From Cryoendolithus antarcticus (lineage: Eukaryota; Ascomycota; Dothideomycetes; Cladosporiales; Cladosporiaceae), in assembly GCA_002077065.1 (NCBI GenBank), contig NAJO01000038.1, forward strand, positions 368,562-432,561: a DNA stretch of 64,000 nucleotides. Direction: 5' to 3'. The notes beneath the pieces were generated by a model. It saw nothing but the letters and a program-made list of their open reading frames with translations. It was not told where the DNA came from and searched no databases. The stretch's first letter is position 1, and every line of letters starts with the position of its first letter. Below, piece after piece: positions 54,621 to 64,000 of the stretch. Both the position numbers and the translations under genes were made by a program.

Positions 54621-56045
54621 ATGCTGCTGCTGTACAGCTGTCTTTTTGCAGCGCTTGCGTACGCGCAGGTTCTGGTCCAAAACGTCACTTTCAACAGCGA
54701 CTACCACTTGTCACCGGCCCAGATCAAGGCAGCAAATCTCTCGTCGGCGCTCGTGCAGCAAGTGCAGGTGGCTCTGAACTTCGAACGCTCGAACAATGCT
54801 GGAAATCTGACACAGAACGATCCCTTCTACTTTCTACCAGATGGAGTCACCAGGTCGAATCTGCCGCCCCCAGGATCGATACTCAAGGTGGAGGAATACA
54901 CGAACACGACTTACTACACCTTCCCACCCAGCCTCTCTTTGTCTCGGTTCCTTTATGTGTCAGAGAGCTACAATGGCAGCCGAGTACCGGTCTCCGCTTA
55001 CGTCCTCTGGCCGTTTACGCCTCGGAAATTCCGCGGTCTGAAGGCTTGCTCAGGCTCCAGTAACACTGTCTACCCGGTGATCGGCCAGGCCCACGGTACA
55101 ACAGGCCAGACTCAAGCCTGCGCTCCCTCGAATTTGCGGGCCCTCGCAGACGCCTACTACGAGCCCTTCACCATGGCACTGAATGGCTATGCTGTAGTAG
55201 CACCCGACTATGCCGGGCTCGGAATCCCGCAATCGCCAACGCCGTACTTCGTCTTTCCGTCTCACGCTAATGACCTCTTCCACGCCGTCGCTGCCGCACA
55301 ATCCCAATGGCCAACACTTCTGTCCAAGTCTTTCGTCCTGACCGGCCAAAGCCAAGGCGGTGGCACCGCATGGTCAGCCGCGCAACGCCAGGTCAAGCGC
55401 CCAGTACCAGGATACCTCGGCACCCTCGCCGCTTCGCCCTTCACGAACATCCTCGCGGCTATCAGTGGCGAAGACCAAACGCAAGTCAACGTCCGTGTAG
55501 TCGGCATAGCACAAGGACTCGACAGCGTGCTCGCAAACTTCACAGCCAGTCAATGGCTCACTCCGATTGCCATCGCTCGCCTGGCCTTGCTAAGGGAACT
55601 GAAAGGCTGCAGCGGCACGGCCAATCAACTCTTCTCCTCGAAGCAAGGCATTGACTTTCTTCAACCGGGCTGGAACGAGACCGACGGCGCAGCGTGGTAT
55701 GCTCGCAACATCCGCAACGGCGCACAGCCCTTCGCGGGTCCGATGCTAGTCATACAAGGCACTACGGACGGGAACGCTATCGAGAGTGTCACTACGGCTG
55801 CGGTCAACCAGACTTGTCAGATGTATCCGAAAGCTCGGCTGCAGTATACGAGGTATACTGGTGTGGGCCATTCGCAGGTTATGCCTGCTGGGCAGAACGA
55901 GTGGCTGGGGTGGATTTCGGACAGGTTCGAGGGGAAGAGGCAGAGGGATGGGTGTGAGTTGGCTGTTGTTGGGCCGGTCAGGGATGCGGCGAGTGTGGTG
56001 AAGGCGCAGAATTGGTTTATTGAGTACAACCAGTACGGGATCTGA
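54621..56045 (+). CDS. Secreted alpha/beta hydrolase, fungal secretory lipase (LIP) type
   Basis: A single exon gives 474 residues with a signal peptide (LLLYSCLFAALAYA). It resembles the fungal secretory lipase group. The nucleophile elbow is GQSQGGG (Ser244), the oxyanion-side segment is VIGQAHGTTGQ with YAVVAPDYAGLG, the likely acid is Asp in VIQGTTDGNAI, and the His is in GVGHSQVMPAG. Several NxS/T glycosylation sites are present (NVTF, NLSS, NTTY, NGSR). It probably hydrolyses esters or triacylglycerols outside the cell; the real substrate is not readable from sequence. The frame is uninterrupted and full length for the family. Confidence 0.88.
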   Translation: MLLLYSCLFAALAYAQVLVQNVTFNSDYHLSPAQIKAANLSSALVQQVQVALNFERSNNAGNLTQNDPFYFLPDGVTRSNLPPPGSILKVEEYTNTTYYTFPPSLSLSRFLYVSESYNGSRVPVSAYVLWPFTPRKFRGLKACSGSSNTVYPVIGQAHGTTGQTQACAPSNLRALADAYYEPFTMALNGYAVVAPDYAGLGIPQSPTPYFVFPSHANDLFHAVAAAQSQWPTLLSKSFVLTGQSQGGGTAWSAAQRQVKRPVPGYLGTLAASPFTNILAAISGEDQTQVNVRVVGIAQGLDSVLANFTASQWLTPIAIARLALLRELKGCSGTANQLFSSKQGIDFLQPGWNETDGAAWYARNIRNGAQPFAGPMLVIQGTTDGNAIESVTTAAVNQTCQMYPKARLQYTRYTGVGHSQVMPAGQNEWLGWISDRFEGKRQRDGCELAVVGPVRDAASVVKAQNWFIEYNQYGI

Positions 56046-57386
56046 GGGCTGTACCGTGGTATCGAACGCATGCACCGTACTATTGACGACCTCTCCGAAG
56101 ACTTGACTTTGCTTCTACTGCTACAATGTGAATCTGTGCAGGACAGCTATCTGAATCCGCCCCATTGAAAGACGGCGTGACTTGCGATCTATCAGAGTCG
56201 CACCGCCAAGTCCCTCTTACAGCTCAGTAGCGATTCTCACTACTGACCCGCCGGGCTGATGGAAGTACTCGATGCTTCGCATAGCTCTGACGAAGCGGAA
56301 GTAGCAGTATCGTTGACAGACAGTTGAGACTGCGCAGTTCTGTATACATTTGACTGCGGCACCGTTGTGCTCAATCCCTTTGTTCTAGTCGCAGCAATAG
56401 CTGGATTTCTATAAGGGAAAACATGTCGTCTTGACTTTGTTGCAGGCCTTCCATGGTTCGCAGCTGCCTTGCTCAGGATAGTCGGAACGATCGCAGCTCC
56501 CTCTTCTCTTCAAGTGCGAATGATTTGTCTGGTCTAAATGCATGTGATCTCTGTAAATCGACAAAGCCTTTGTCACCCACCCGAAACCACGCATTGCGGC
56601 TCCACCCGTAGCTCCAGACTTCCCGATCGTCATTTCTGTGCCTGCATCCGAACCCAATTTCGAAACGGCGCGATGTGGAGCCCGACAAGCCGCCAGCACA
56701 TCACCTAATCTCCAGCCCTTGAGCTTTTCCCATCCGCGCACGAATCACGCACCGCCGTCAACGTCAACATCCGTTTCACGTGCCGATGGTGTTGCGCCTC
56801 ACGGACGCAGCCATGAATCCTACGCGCACTTCAAGCCGGATTCGGCGCGTTGAGCTGCCAGCCCCGCGAGTGACTTCGAGCAGGCTTTCTGGATATGGCG
56901 GCCGGGCAATCTCTTCGGTCTGGCGGTTTCGTCGCACAGCGTTGACATCGAGACACGAGTCGCTAGCTCTGCAGCATCGTGAGACGCGCCGTCAAGGGCT
57001 GGCCCACGAAAAGTCATGGAACGCCCTCCTTTGCCGCCGGACGTGCTGCGACGACCCATGCAGTAACCCCCTGCACTGCTTCTCTGGCGCGAGCGGGTAG
57101 GCACTTGGTGAGCGCGGAGCAGGGCCACACGGTCCTCCTGAGCACAATGCTTCCTCTTTGTCTACGCTTCGTTCCTTGTTCGCTTGTTTTCCACCACGAT
57201 CTCCTCACGTCAATTGCTAGCACTCTCTTTCCAGAGCACTCGCTCGTTACACTCCTTGTCCCGCGGACAGGCACACTCATTTTCACAACTAGCAATCGCC
57301 CTGGTAGGCTTAGCATCACAGCGCTCTAGCAGCAGCTCCTCGCATCGACTTGAAACAGAACATACGCAGCATACACGATATACAGC
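56046..57386. other. Intergenic, 1.3 kb
   Basis: No supported gene; several 70-115 codon ORFs overlap each other on both strands without family features. The right end contains a CT-rich leader-like stretch before the GH128 gene. Confidence 0.4.
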
Positions 57387-58907
57387 ATGTCTCCAATCAA
57401 CACACTGAGCGTTTTGGCGCTTGCTAGCACTGTCTTCGCTGTGCCTCACTACGGCGAGCATGGCCATGGCCACTCTGCACTGCACCACCGACCCTCGGGC
57501 GCACCAGGTGCTCCTTGGGGAGCCGTGAACGGTACCGGTTCGTACGGCGCAGGCACTGGTCTTGCTACTGGCAGCACCTCCGCTCCTACCACGATGGCAG
57601 CCAACTACGCGCCTACACCTGTCGGACCAGCCACTGCTAACCCAGCTACTGGCTCTGCCAGCGACGCTGCAGGTGCCTCTGCAAGCAGCTCCATCTGCTC
57701 CTCCAGCACCGTGACAGTCAAGACCAAGGTCTACACTACAGTCACCGTGCCAGCCTCGGGCGTTGCGCCTGTCTCCGCTTCGAGTGGTCTTACCAAGAGC
57801 ACGACGACCGTCACCAGCACCGTTCATGTTACTCGCACACTCACCCTTCCCGCGAGCGCGTCCGGATCTGCGACTGTCTCTAGCAACTCTACTGGCGCCT
57901 CGTCAGTACCGATGTATGGCTCGATCAGCTTGACATACACTACGCCTTCGGGGGCATCGTCGACAGCAGCTCCGGTGCAGTCTTCGGCTGCTTCGTCCTA
58001 CGTGCCAGTCAGCTCGGCCGCACCTACCTACTCTGCACCAGCCGAGACAACTACAAGCTCTTCATCCGAGGCACTGCCAGTCGAGTCATCGGCTCCAGCT
58101 TACTCGGCTCCCTACTCGACCCCTGCATCCTCCTCCAGCGTCTACGTTGCGCCGGTTACCACCTCTACCTCCTCCTCTGCTGCCGCCACTTCGTCGTCGG
58201 CTCCAAGTTACGGCGGCAGCGGCAAGCGTGGTGTAGCCTACGAAGACGCCTCGCTCACCGAGTGCTTCCTCAATAAGCCCGCAGTCTCCTGGGGCTACAA
58301 TTGGGTCTCCAAGCCCAACGGCCTGAACTCTGGCTTCAAATATATCCCGACCCTGCACAACGCCGAGTCCATGTGGACTGACCCCTGGTCCACTGACGCC
58401 AAAGCCGCGATCTCCTCCGGCTCCACGCATCTCTTCGCCTTCAACGAGCCAGACATGTCATCGCAAGCCAACCTCACCCCTGAGCAGGCTGCGGCTGCAT
58501 ACAAGACGCACATGCAGCCCTTCGCTGGCCAGGCCAAGCTCTGCGCACCTTCCGTCACCAACGGCGGCGGCGCCATGGGTCTCGACTGGCTTGTGGCGTT
58601 CATGGCCGCGTGCGATGGCTGCACGATCGACTGCGTGAACGTTCACTGGTACGACTCAGCGCAGCACACCGAGTACTTCAAGTCTCACGTGCAGAATGCT
58701 ACCGATATCTCTGGTGGCAAGCCGGTGTTTGTGACTGAGTTCGGGGCTTCTGGCAGCGATGCCGATGTTGGCACTTTCCTCGGGGATGTTATGCCCTGGA
58801 TGGACAGCCAGAGCTGGTTGGAGGGGTATTCGTACTTCATGGTTAAGGAGGGAATGTTGGTCAGTGGCGGAGAGCCGAGTTCTTACGGCAGTGTTTACGC
58901 CGCTTAG
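57387..58907 (+). CDS. Cell-wall GH128 glycosidase (Asl1-like) with Ser/Thr-rich stalk
   Basis: A single exon gives 506 residues. A signal peptide (LSVLALASTVFA) is followed by a His-rich stretch (HYGEHGHGHSALHH) and a roughly 200-residue Ser/Thr/Ala/Pro stalk with repeated SSAPxYSAP-like units, likely O-mannosylated. A dibasic GSGKRGVAYED junction, a possible Kex2 site, opens the catalytic core (about 280-506). The core has the two acidic motifs LFAFNEPDMS and FVTEFGASG, plus CVNVHWYD. GH128 enzymes act on beta-1,3-glucan; the fission yeast relative Asl1 is wall-associated. No GPI-anchor signal is seen at the C-terminus. Confidence 0.9.
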   Translation: MSPINTLSVLALASTVFAVPHYGEHGHGHSALHHRPSGAPGAPWGAVNGTGSYGAGTGLATGSTSAPTTMAANYAPTPVGPATANPATGSASDAAGASASSSICSSSTVTVKTKVYTTVTVPASGVAPVSASSGLTKSTTTVTSTVHVTRTLTLPASASGSATVSSNSTGASSVPMYGSISLTYTTPSGASSTAAPVQSSAASSYVPVSSAAPTYSAPAETTTSSSSEALPVESSAPAYSAPYSTPASSSSVYVAPVTTSTSSSAAATSSSAPSYGGSGKRGVAYEDASLTECFLNKPAVSWGYNWVSKPNGLNSGFKYIPTLHNAESMWTDPWSTDAKAAISSGSTHLFAFNEPDMSSQANLTPEQAAAAYKTHMQPFAGQAKLCAPSVTNGGGAMGLDWLVAFMAACDGCTIDCVNVHWYDSAQHTEYFKSHVQNATDISGGKPVFVTEFGASGSDADVGTFLGDVMPWMDSQSWLEGYSYFMVKEGMLVSGGEPSSYGSVYAA

Positions 58908-59316
58908 AGGAGGGACTGCGGTTCGAAAGGACGGTGATGTTGGATTAGGACAGGTTTGGAGATGGTCATGACTATTCTTGTAGATCTTTGGATGTATTTG
59001 GCTTGCGGCGCAACATGCTGCTGTATACATGTGGACGGCGCATGCTTCCTCTCTCACCATCTGTGTTCGTCCATGTCGTTGTGATTGTGAGCTCACTGGC
59101 AAGGGTGATGCAATCAAGGCCACTGTCAATTTGATATGCCTGCCGCGTGGAGCTGGCCAAAGCTTCACGAGTGAAGGTCGAGGACTACAGCCTGATCATA
59201 TAGACTGCATACACTCATCATTACGGATCACTCTGCTTGAGAGACTCCCGAAAGACTTACATATCATGGACCGATAGCCTCGACTCTTCCATCCACCACA
59301 CCACTGAGCCGCCACG
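58908..59316. other. Intergenic, upstream of the TM9 gene
   Basis: 409 bp with no supported feature. Confidence 0.35.
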
Positions 59317-61300
59317 ATGCGCGCCTCCACCATAAACCCCAGGGTCCTCCTAGCTCTCCTCCCCCTAACCTCCGCCTTCTACCTCCCCGGCATAACCCCC
59401 ACAAATTACTCCCCCGGCGACCTCGTCCCCCTACACGTAAATCACGTCACGCCCTCCTTCTCCGCGCGCTCCCCAAACACAAAATCAGTCTTCAGCTTTC
59501 AGTACTATCACCACTCCTTCGGTTTCTGCCCGCCAGAGGCCGGGCCCGAGGACGTCTCCGAATCCCTCGGCTCGATCTTATTCGGCGACAGGATTCAGAC
59601 GTCGCCATTCCAGCTACGCATGCTGGAAGATGAGGGGTGCAGAGCCGTGTGCGATGAAGTACAGATGGAGGGCCGGGACGCGAAGTTCGTGAACCGGAGG
59701 ATCATGCTGGATTATAATATCAATTGGCTTGTGGATGGCTTACCGGTGGGGCAGAGGTTTGAGACGTCGGATGGGAAGGAGGTCTATGAGCCTGGTTTTG
59801 CGCTGGGGAGGGTCGTGGATGGACGGCCACAGGTGCATAATCATTACGATATCATGGTTGACTACCATCAGGTGCGGAAAGAGGAGTACCGCGTCGTGGG
59901 CATTCTGGTGAACCCGAGTTCAAGGGCTGGGTCGAAGAGGCTTGGTGAGGAAGACGACTTCAGTGCGGATTGTGGGAGGGAGGGGGTTGGGCTGGAGCTG
60001 AGTATTGCGGACAGTAATCGCATTACGTGGACTTACAGCGTTACGTGGCGGAGCTCGAGTGTGAGCTTCGCGACGCGGTGGGATAAGTATTTGAGGGTCT
60101 ATGATGCGGAGGTGCATTGGATCTGGCTCACGGCGAATGCGATTGTGATGGTGCTTTTAGTCGTGATGGTCGCAACTGCATTGGGAAGAACGCTGAAAAA
60201 GGACATCCAAAGATATAACAAGCTCAACCAGATCGAGCTGGACGACCTACATGGCACTGGAATCGATGACGGAGTGCAGGAGGACAGCGGGTGGAAGCTG
60301 GTGCATGGCGACGTCTTTCGGCCGCCAAAGCAATCGCTTCTACTCGCTCTGCTGGTCGGGAACGGTGCGCAGCTCTTCACCATGGTGGGCTTCACGATCG
60401 GCTTCGCAGCTATCGGCTTCCTCTCACCCAGCAACCGCGGTAGTCTGGCTTCAGTCATGATTTTGCTCTATACCGTCTTCGCCTTCCTGGGCGGCTACAC
60501 CAGTAGCAGAGTCTACAAGCTATTCCGCGGCCAAGCCTGGAAAGCGCTCTTCATCCTTACGCCCTCTTTGATCCCGGGCATCGTCTTCGCGACTTTCTTC
60601 CTCCTGAATCTGCTAGTCTGGGCGCGACAGTCCTCCGGCGCAGTGCCGTTCACGACTATGTTGGTCATAGTCGGCATCTGGTTCCTGATCTCTGTTCCGC
60701 TCAGCCTCGCAGGTTCCTGGCTAGGCTTCCGACAACCACTACCCGACCCACCGGTGAAGACAAATCAGATCCCTCGCCAGATCCCGCCAGCACAGGGCTA
60801 CCTCCGACCTTTGCCAAGCGTGCTGGTCGTCGGCATATTGCCCTTTGCAGCTTCATTTCTGGAGCTCTACTTCATCATGTCCTCGCTATGGAGCAGCAGG
60901 ATATACTACATGTTCGGCTTCCTGTTCTTGTGTTACGGCTTAGTAGTCGTCACGAGCGCAGCAGCAAGCATACTCATCGTCTACTTCATCCTTGGGAACG
61001 AGGACTACAGATGGCAGTGGAGGGCTTTCGCGGCGAGCGGAGGGAGCGGGGTGTATGTGTTCTTGTACTGTCTGGTTTACTGGGCTCGGAGAGTGAGCTT
61101 CAGTAGTTGGACGGGCGGGGTGCTGTATCTGGGATACTCGGCGCTGCTGGCGGGACTGTGGTTTGTTTTGAGCGGTAAGTCGTACTTGGTGTGAGAGAAG
61201 ACTATGGTGATGTTTGCTGACAATCCTTGCAGGTACAGTCGGGTTCATGGCGTGCTGGGCATTTGTGCACAGGATCTACGGATCGCTGAAGGTCGACTGA
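59317..61300 (+). CDS. EMP70: TM9/EMP70 (nonaspanin) family protein
   Basis: Exons 59317-61174 and 61233-61300 give 641 residues. A signal peptide (LLALLPLTSAFYLPG) leads to a luminal domain of about 260 residues (SVFSFQYYHHSFGFCPP, DYNINWLVDGLP, HNHYDIMVDYH), then nine membrane segments. Family marks are GDVFRPPKQSLLLALLVGNG, FLGGYTSSRVYK, NQIPRQIP and, near the end, SSLWSSRIYYMFGFLFL. The second exon supplies the last membrane segment and the cytosolic tail RIYGSLKVD, the KxD/E signal that retains nonaspanins in the Golgi. Without the 58 bp intron the protein would end KSYLV and lose it. The family works in endosome/Golgi traffic. Confidence 0.94.
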
Positions 61301-62003
61301 TAGATCGGAGCATGTATACAGTATGCATATCTGCACATGACTGAGCCTTAATAAGATCTCGCAAACGCCCTCTGCTTCACGTGTACCAAGGCTCATGCTT
61401 GTGGCACAACAACGTTGGGCAGAGACGGGGAACGCCGACACAGATGCAGGCTTCGCTTGCCCTTCACTTCACCGTACGAAGATCTCGTGCAGGCAGAGGC
61501 TCCTGCACTGCACTATCCACGATCTTCGTGCGATCAATCTGGCCTCCCTCGCAGTGAAGAGTAGCTTCGTGTCCACACGAGACCCTCGTGCTGTCGTTGC
61601 CAGTCACAGATCTACAATGCATGTGCTTTGTGCGTTGCCGTGAGCTTAAGAGGAATCGTGCTGTGCACCATTTTTGTCGACACCCTCCTACCTACACTGG
61701 ACCACCATAAGCTCTTCTTCAGTTGTCTTAGTCTCGACGAGACATTGCAGTTTGTTGGTGTCCGAGTCAACTCATATCGCTGACCCATCGGCAATCCCAG
61801 AAGGAACAGCCGACGTCGATCCCAGGAATTTGAATTCTGGCTTCATCTGGCACCATAAAGGCACTCCCAAGCAGAACGTATATACCTCCACCAATACTTC
61901 CAACTCCAATAGAGCTACCGCTGGTCGCTCTAATACTGGCACACGATCAAAAGCATCCATTGGACTTGTTGCGACACCTTCCTCACACACCACAGCCCTA
62001 ACC
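61301..62003. other. Intergenic and BFR1 leader
   Basis: These 703 bp contain no separate gene. A plus frame is open from 61674 into BFR1 but starts with TTG and has no family similarity before MADLATPS, so it is treated as 5' untranslated. Confidence 0.4.
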
Positions 62004-63771
62004 ATGGCGGACTTGGCGACCCCATCGGCGGCCGCCATTAGCACTTCCGGAGCTTCGAAGACTGCAGTCGACAGCAAAGACAAGGCGCCAGTCGTGAAGC
62101 CTGAGAGGCCTGATGAGGAGGCCTACAAGACTGAGCTGACAAAGGCGGAGAAGGATTTGAAGACCGCGGAAGAGCGCATGGTATGTCAATGCCCCACGTG
62201 AGGTGTCCGGGTCGCTGCATACTTGGGTCGGGATTGTGCATACGATGCTAGGGAATGACCTGGAATATCCATTGGATGATTGACATCGAAGGACATGACA
62301 CTGACACAGTATACAGAAAGCCATCAAATCGAAGGTCGACTCTGCCCGCCCGAACAACAAGGACTCGCCCTCCGCACAGCGCCAACAGGAACTCCGTGAG
62401 GAACTCAAGACCATCCGCACCACTCAGCAATCATCCAAGTCTTCCCGCGGTCAGGTACTCGACAAGATAAAACGACTCGATGAGAACCTCAAAGCCCGCA
62501 TCGCCGAACAGAAACTCGCCAAGTCCAAGGTCCCGTTCAAGAATGTCGCCGAGATTGATGATCAGATCAACCGTCTACAGAAGCAAGTCGATGCCGGTAC
62601 CATGAAGATCGTCGACGAGAAGAAGGCTCTTTCGGAAGTCTCGCAACTCAATCGCCAAAAGGAGGGTTTCGCTTCGTTCGACCAAGCTGAGAAAGGAATC
62701 ACGGACGTCAAGAACCAGATCGCCGAGCTCAAGAAAGGCATGGACGACCCAGCAGCCCGCGCCCTGTCCGATCGCTACACCGAGATTACCACTGAGCTCG
62801 ACAAGATCAAGGCAGAGCAGGATGATGTTTTCAAGAACATCAACTCCCTGCGAGACGAGCGGAACAAGGCACACGAGGACCAGCAGAAGAAGTACGTGGC
62901 TGTCAAGGAGATCAAGGACCGGTACTTCTCCGCTCGTCGTGCTGCGCAGGACTACGAGCGCGAGGCACGACGGATCAGGGATGAGAAGCGACGAGTGGAG
63001 AATGACACATACCACCGTGGACGGAGGCAGGAGGCTGCGAAGGAGAAGCTCGAGGACGCGAGTGCGCCGGCATATGCGGACGAGATTCGGACGACCCAGG
63101 CACTACTCGCACACTTCGATCCTTCAAGCGTTGCAAAGCGTGAAGCAGCTGGACCCGGTAAGTTCGCTGCGGCAGCTAGCCGGAAGGTAGACGACTCCGC
63201 TCTCAAGGGCACCAAGATTTCCAGCAAGAAGGCCAACGACGACGACGCCTACTTCATCGGTGGCGGAGGCAAGAAGAAGAAGGGTGGCCGCAACGCTAGC
63301 ACCGCTGACGGCACTTCACCTGCGCCTACCACGCCATCGGAAGCCAAGTTCAACCTTGATATCGGCACGATCGAGAACCTCGGACGCATTGGTGTGGACC
63401 CGCCTATGCAGAGCGCGGATGTACCCGAAGTAGTCGAGAAGCTGAAGGAGCAGCTTGCATTCTGGAAGGAGAATCAGGACAAGAAGACTAAGGAGGTACG
63501 TGACCATGTTGTTTTCTACTCGCATACATTCATCTGCTAACCTTGCTCTCAGAACGTGGCTAAAGCCCAAGCCGAGATCGACCGCCTCGAAGCCGAAGCC
63601 GCAGCCGCCAATGAGCCTTCATCAAGTCGTAACGCCGAGTCCTCCTCCAAAAAGTCCGCCCCCGAAGCCAAGACAAACGGCCACGTCAACGGCAGCGCAG
63701 AGAACGGCGATGCCGCGCAAGAGATCGCCGCCGACCTCGAGCAAACCAAGATCGAGAATGGACCCTTGTAG
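62004..63771 (+). CDS. BFR1: BFR1, polysome- and mRNP-associated nuclear segregation protein
   Basis: Exons 62004-62180, 62317-63495 and 63553-63771 give 524 residues. BFR1 binds mRNAs and polysomes at the ER and was found through brefeldin A resistance and ploidy control. The family pattern is a long coiled coil: EAYKTELTKAEKDLKTAEER, RQQELREELKTIRTTQ, LAKSKVPFKNVAEIDDQI, LNRQKEGFASFDQ, KYVAVKEIKDRYFSARR and DYEREARRIRDEKR, then a Lys-rich GGGGKKKKGG segment and FNLDIGTIENLGRIGVDPP. The start MADLATPS has a good ACCATGG context. The first intron is 136 bp, longer than most. Reading through the second intron gives a false end. The frame after the TAG stop stays open (see the next entry). Confidence 0.9.
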
Positions 63772-64000
63772 CACAAGGCGTCCGAGTCTCGGCCCGCGCT
63801 CCCAAGGCAGAGAAATTTCTATCGCTCCCCCACCCCACGCAAGCCACGTTTCGCGTCACGCTCACGCTCACCACCACCACCCTTGGCACGCTATCGCTCA
63901 CCCTCACCACCAAGGAACTCCTGTGATCCGCCATCACCGCCCATCGAAGACTACGACTCACCACCCATAGAAGACTATGACTCGCCTTCACCGCCTATGG
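63772..64000 (+). other. Open RS-rich frame with PPIEDYDS repeat, runs off the window
   Basis: In the same frame as BFR1, directly after its TAG (63769-63771), there is no stop to the window end (76 codons). The frame reads as RS/SP-rich protein (NFYRSPTPRKPRFASRSRS, then LARYRSPSPP) followed by two copies of PPIEDYDS. The two 24-base copies differ at three sites, all third codon positions and all synonymous in this frame, which suggests it is translated. There is no ATG in frame before the final bases, so it would need a spliced upstream exon or BFR1 stop bypass. It could also be a C-terminal extension or part of another gene. Confidence 0.4.

Noticed and set aside
63455..63970. A 171-codon plus ORF with His/Pro-rich end over the BFR1 3' end
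   Set aside because: It lies in another frame over confirmed BFR1 coding sequence; its His/Pro tail is the shadow of the RS-rich frame.

Overview
The window is nuclear DNA of a filamentous ascomycete (Pezizomycotina). The evidence is many short spliceosomal introns (about 46-75 bp, several with CTAAC/CTGAC branch sites), fungal-only families (HET domain, Zn2Cys6 factors, eisosome Pil1, AA9 LPMO, cellobiose dehydrogenase, GH128 wall protein) and a full FREQUENCY clock protein. An frq gene with this overall gene set suits a Dothideomycete (Capnodiales-like), but that placement is inference. I recognise about 25 protein genes, close to one per 2.5 kb, on both strands. I found no transposon, CRISPR array, rRNA or convincing tRNA.

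Left part (1-20 kb). A HAD/uracil phosphoribosyltransferase fusion enters from the left edge and is interrupted by an in-frame TGA. Next are a Dal5-type permease and allantoicase, a two-gene allantoin-use pair with GATA-type sites between them, and an ankyrin-DIL protein. A 541-residue stump of a group X hybrid histidine kinase follows. Then come cellobiose dehydrogenase, a kinase-like gene and an AA9 lytic polysaccharide monooxygenase, so an electron donor and its usual acceptor sit within 6 kb. An acyl-CoA synthetase with a peroxisomal C-terminus closes this part.

Middle (20-46 kb). This part is mostly housekeeping and regulation: RPB5 divergent from PPM1; a HET-domain gene divergent from PIL1; an unknown small ORF; AP-1 beta-adaptin; the ER chaperone SCJ1 (ends RDEL); and a Zn2Cys6 transcription factor. 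It also holds frq with a 1.75 kb upstream region rich in GATC light-response-type motifs, the kinetochore subunit MIS14/NSL1, a small unknown protein, and a Ras GTPase-activating protein.

Right part (46-64 kb). A diverged ~100 bp tandem repeat lies between the convergent RasGAP and NAF1 genes. It is followed by NAF1 divergent from ALG9, mitochondrial SCOT, a secreted lipase, a GH128 wall glucanase, a TM9/EMP70 protein and BFR1. After the BFR1 stop, an open RS-rich frame with a synonymously diverged PPIEDYDS repeat runs off the window.

Exon borders were placed by eye from GT(or GC)-AG signals and family continuity. In every spliced gene where I give exon lengths, the summed length is a multiple of three.
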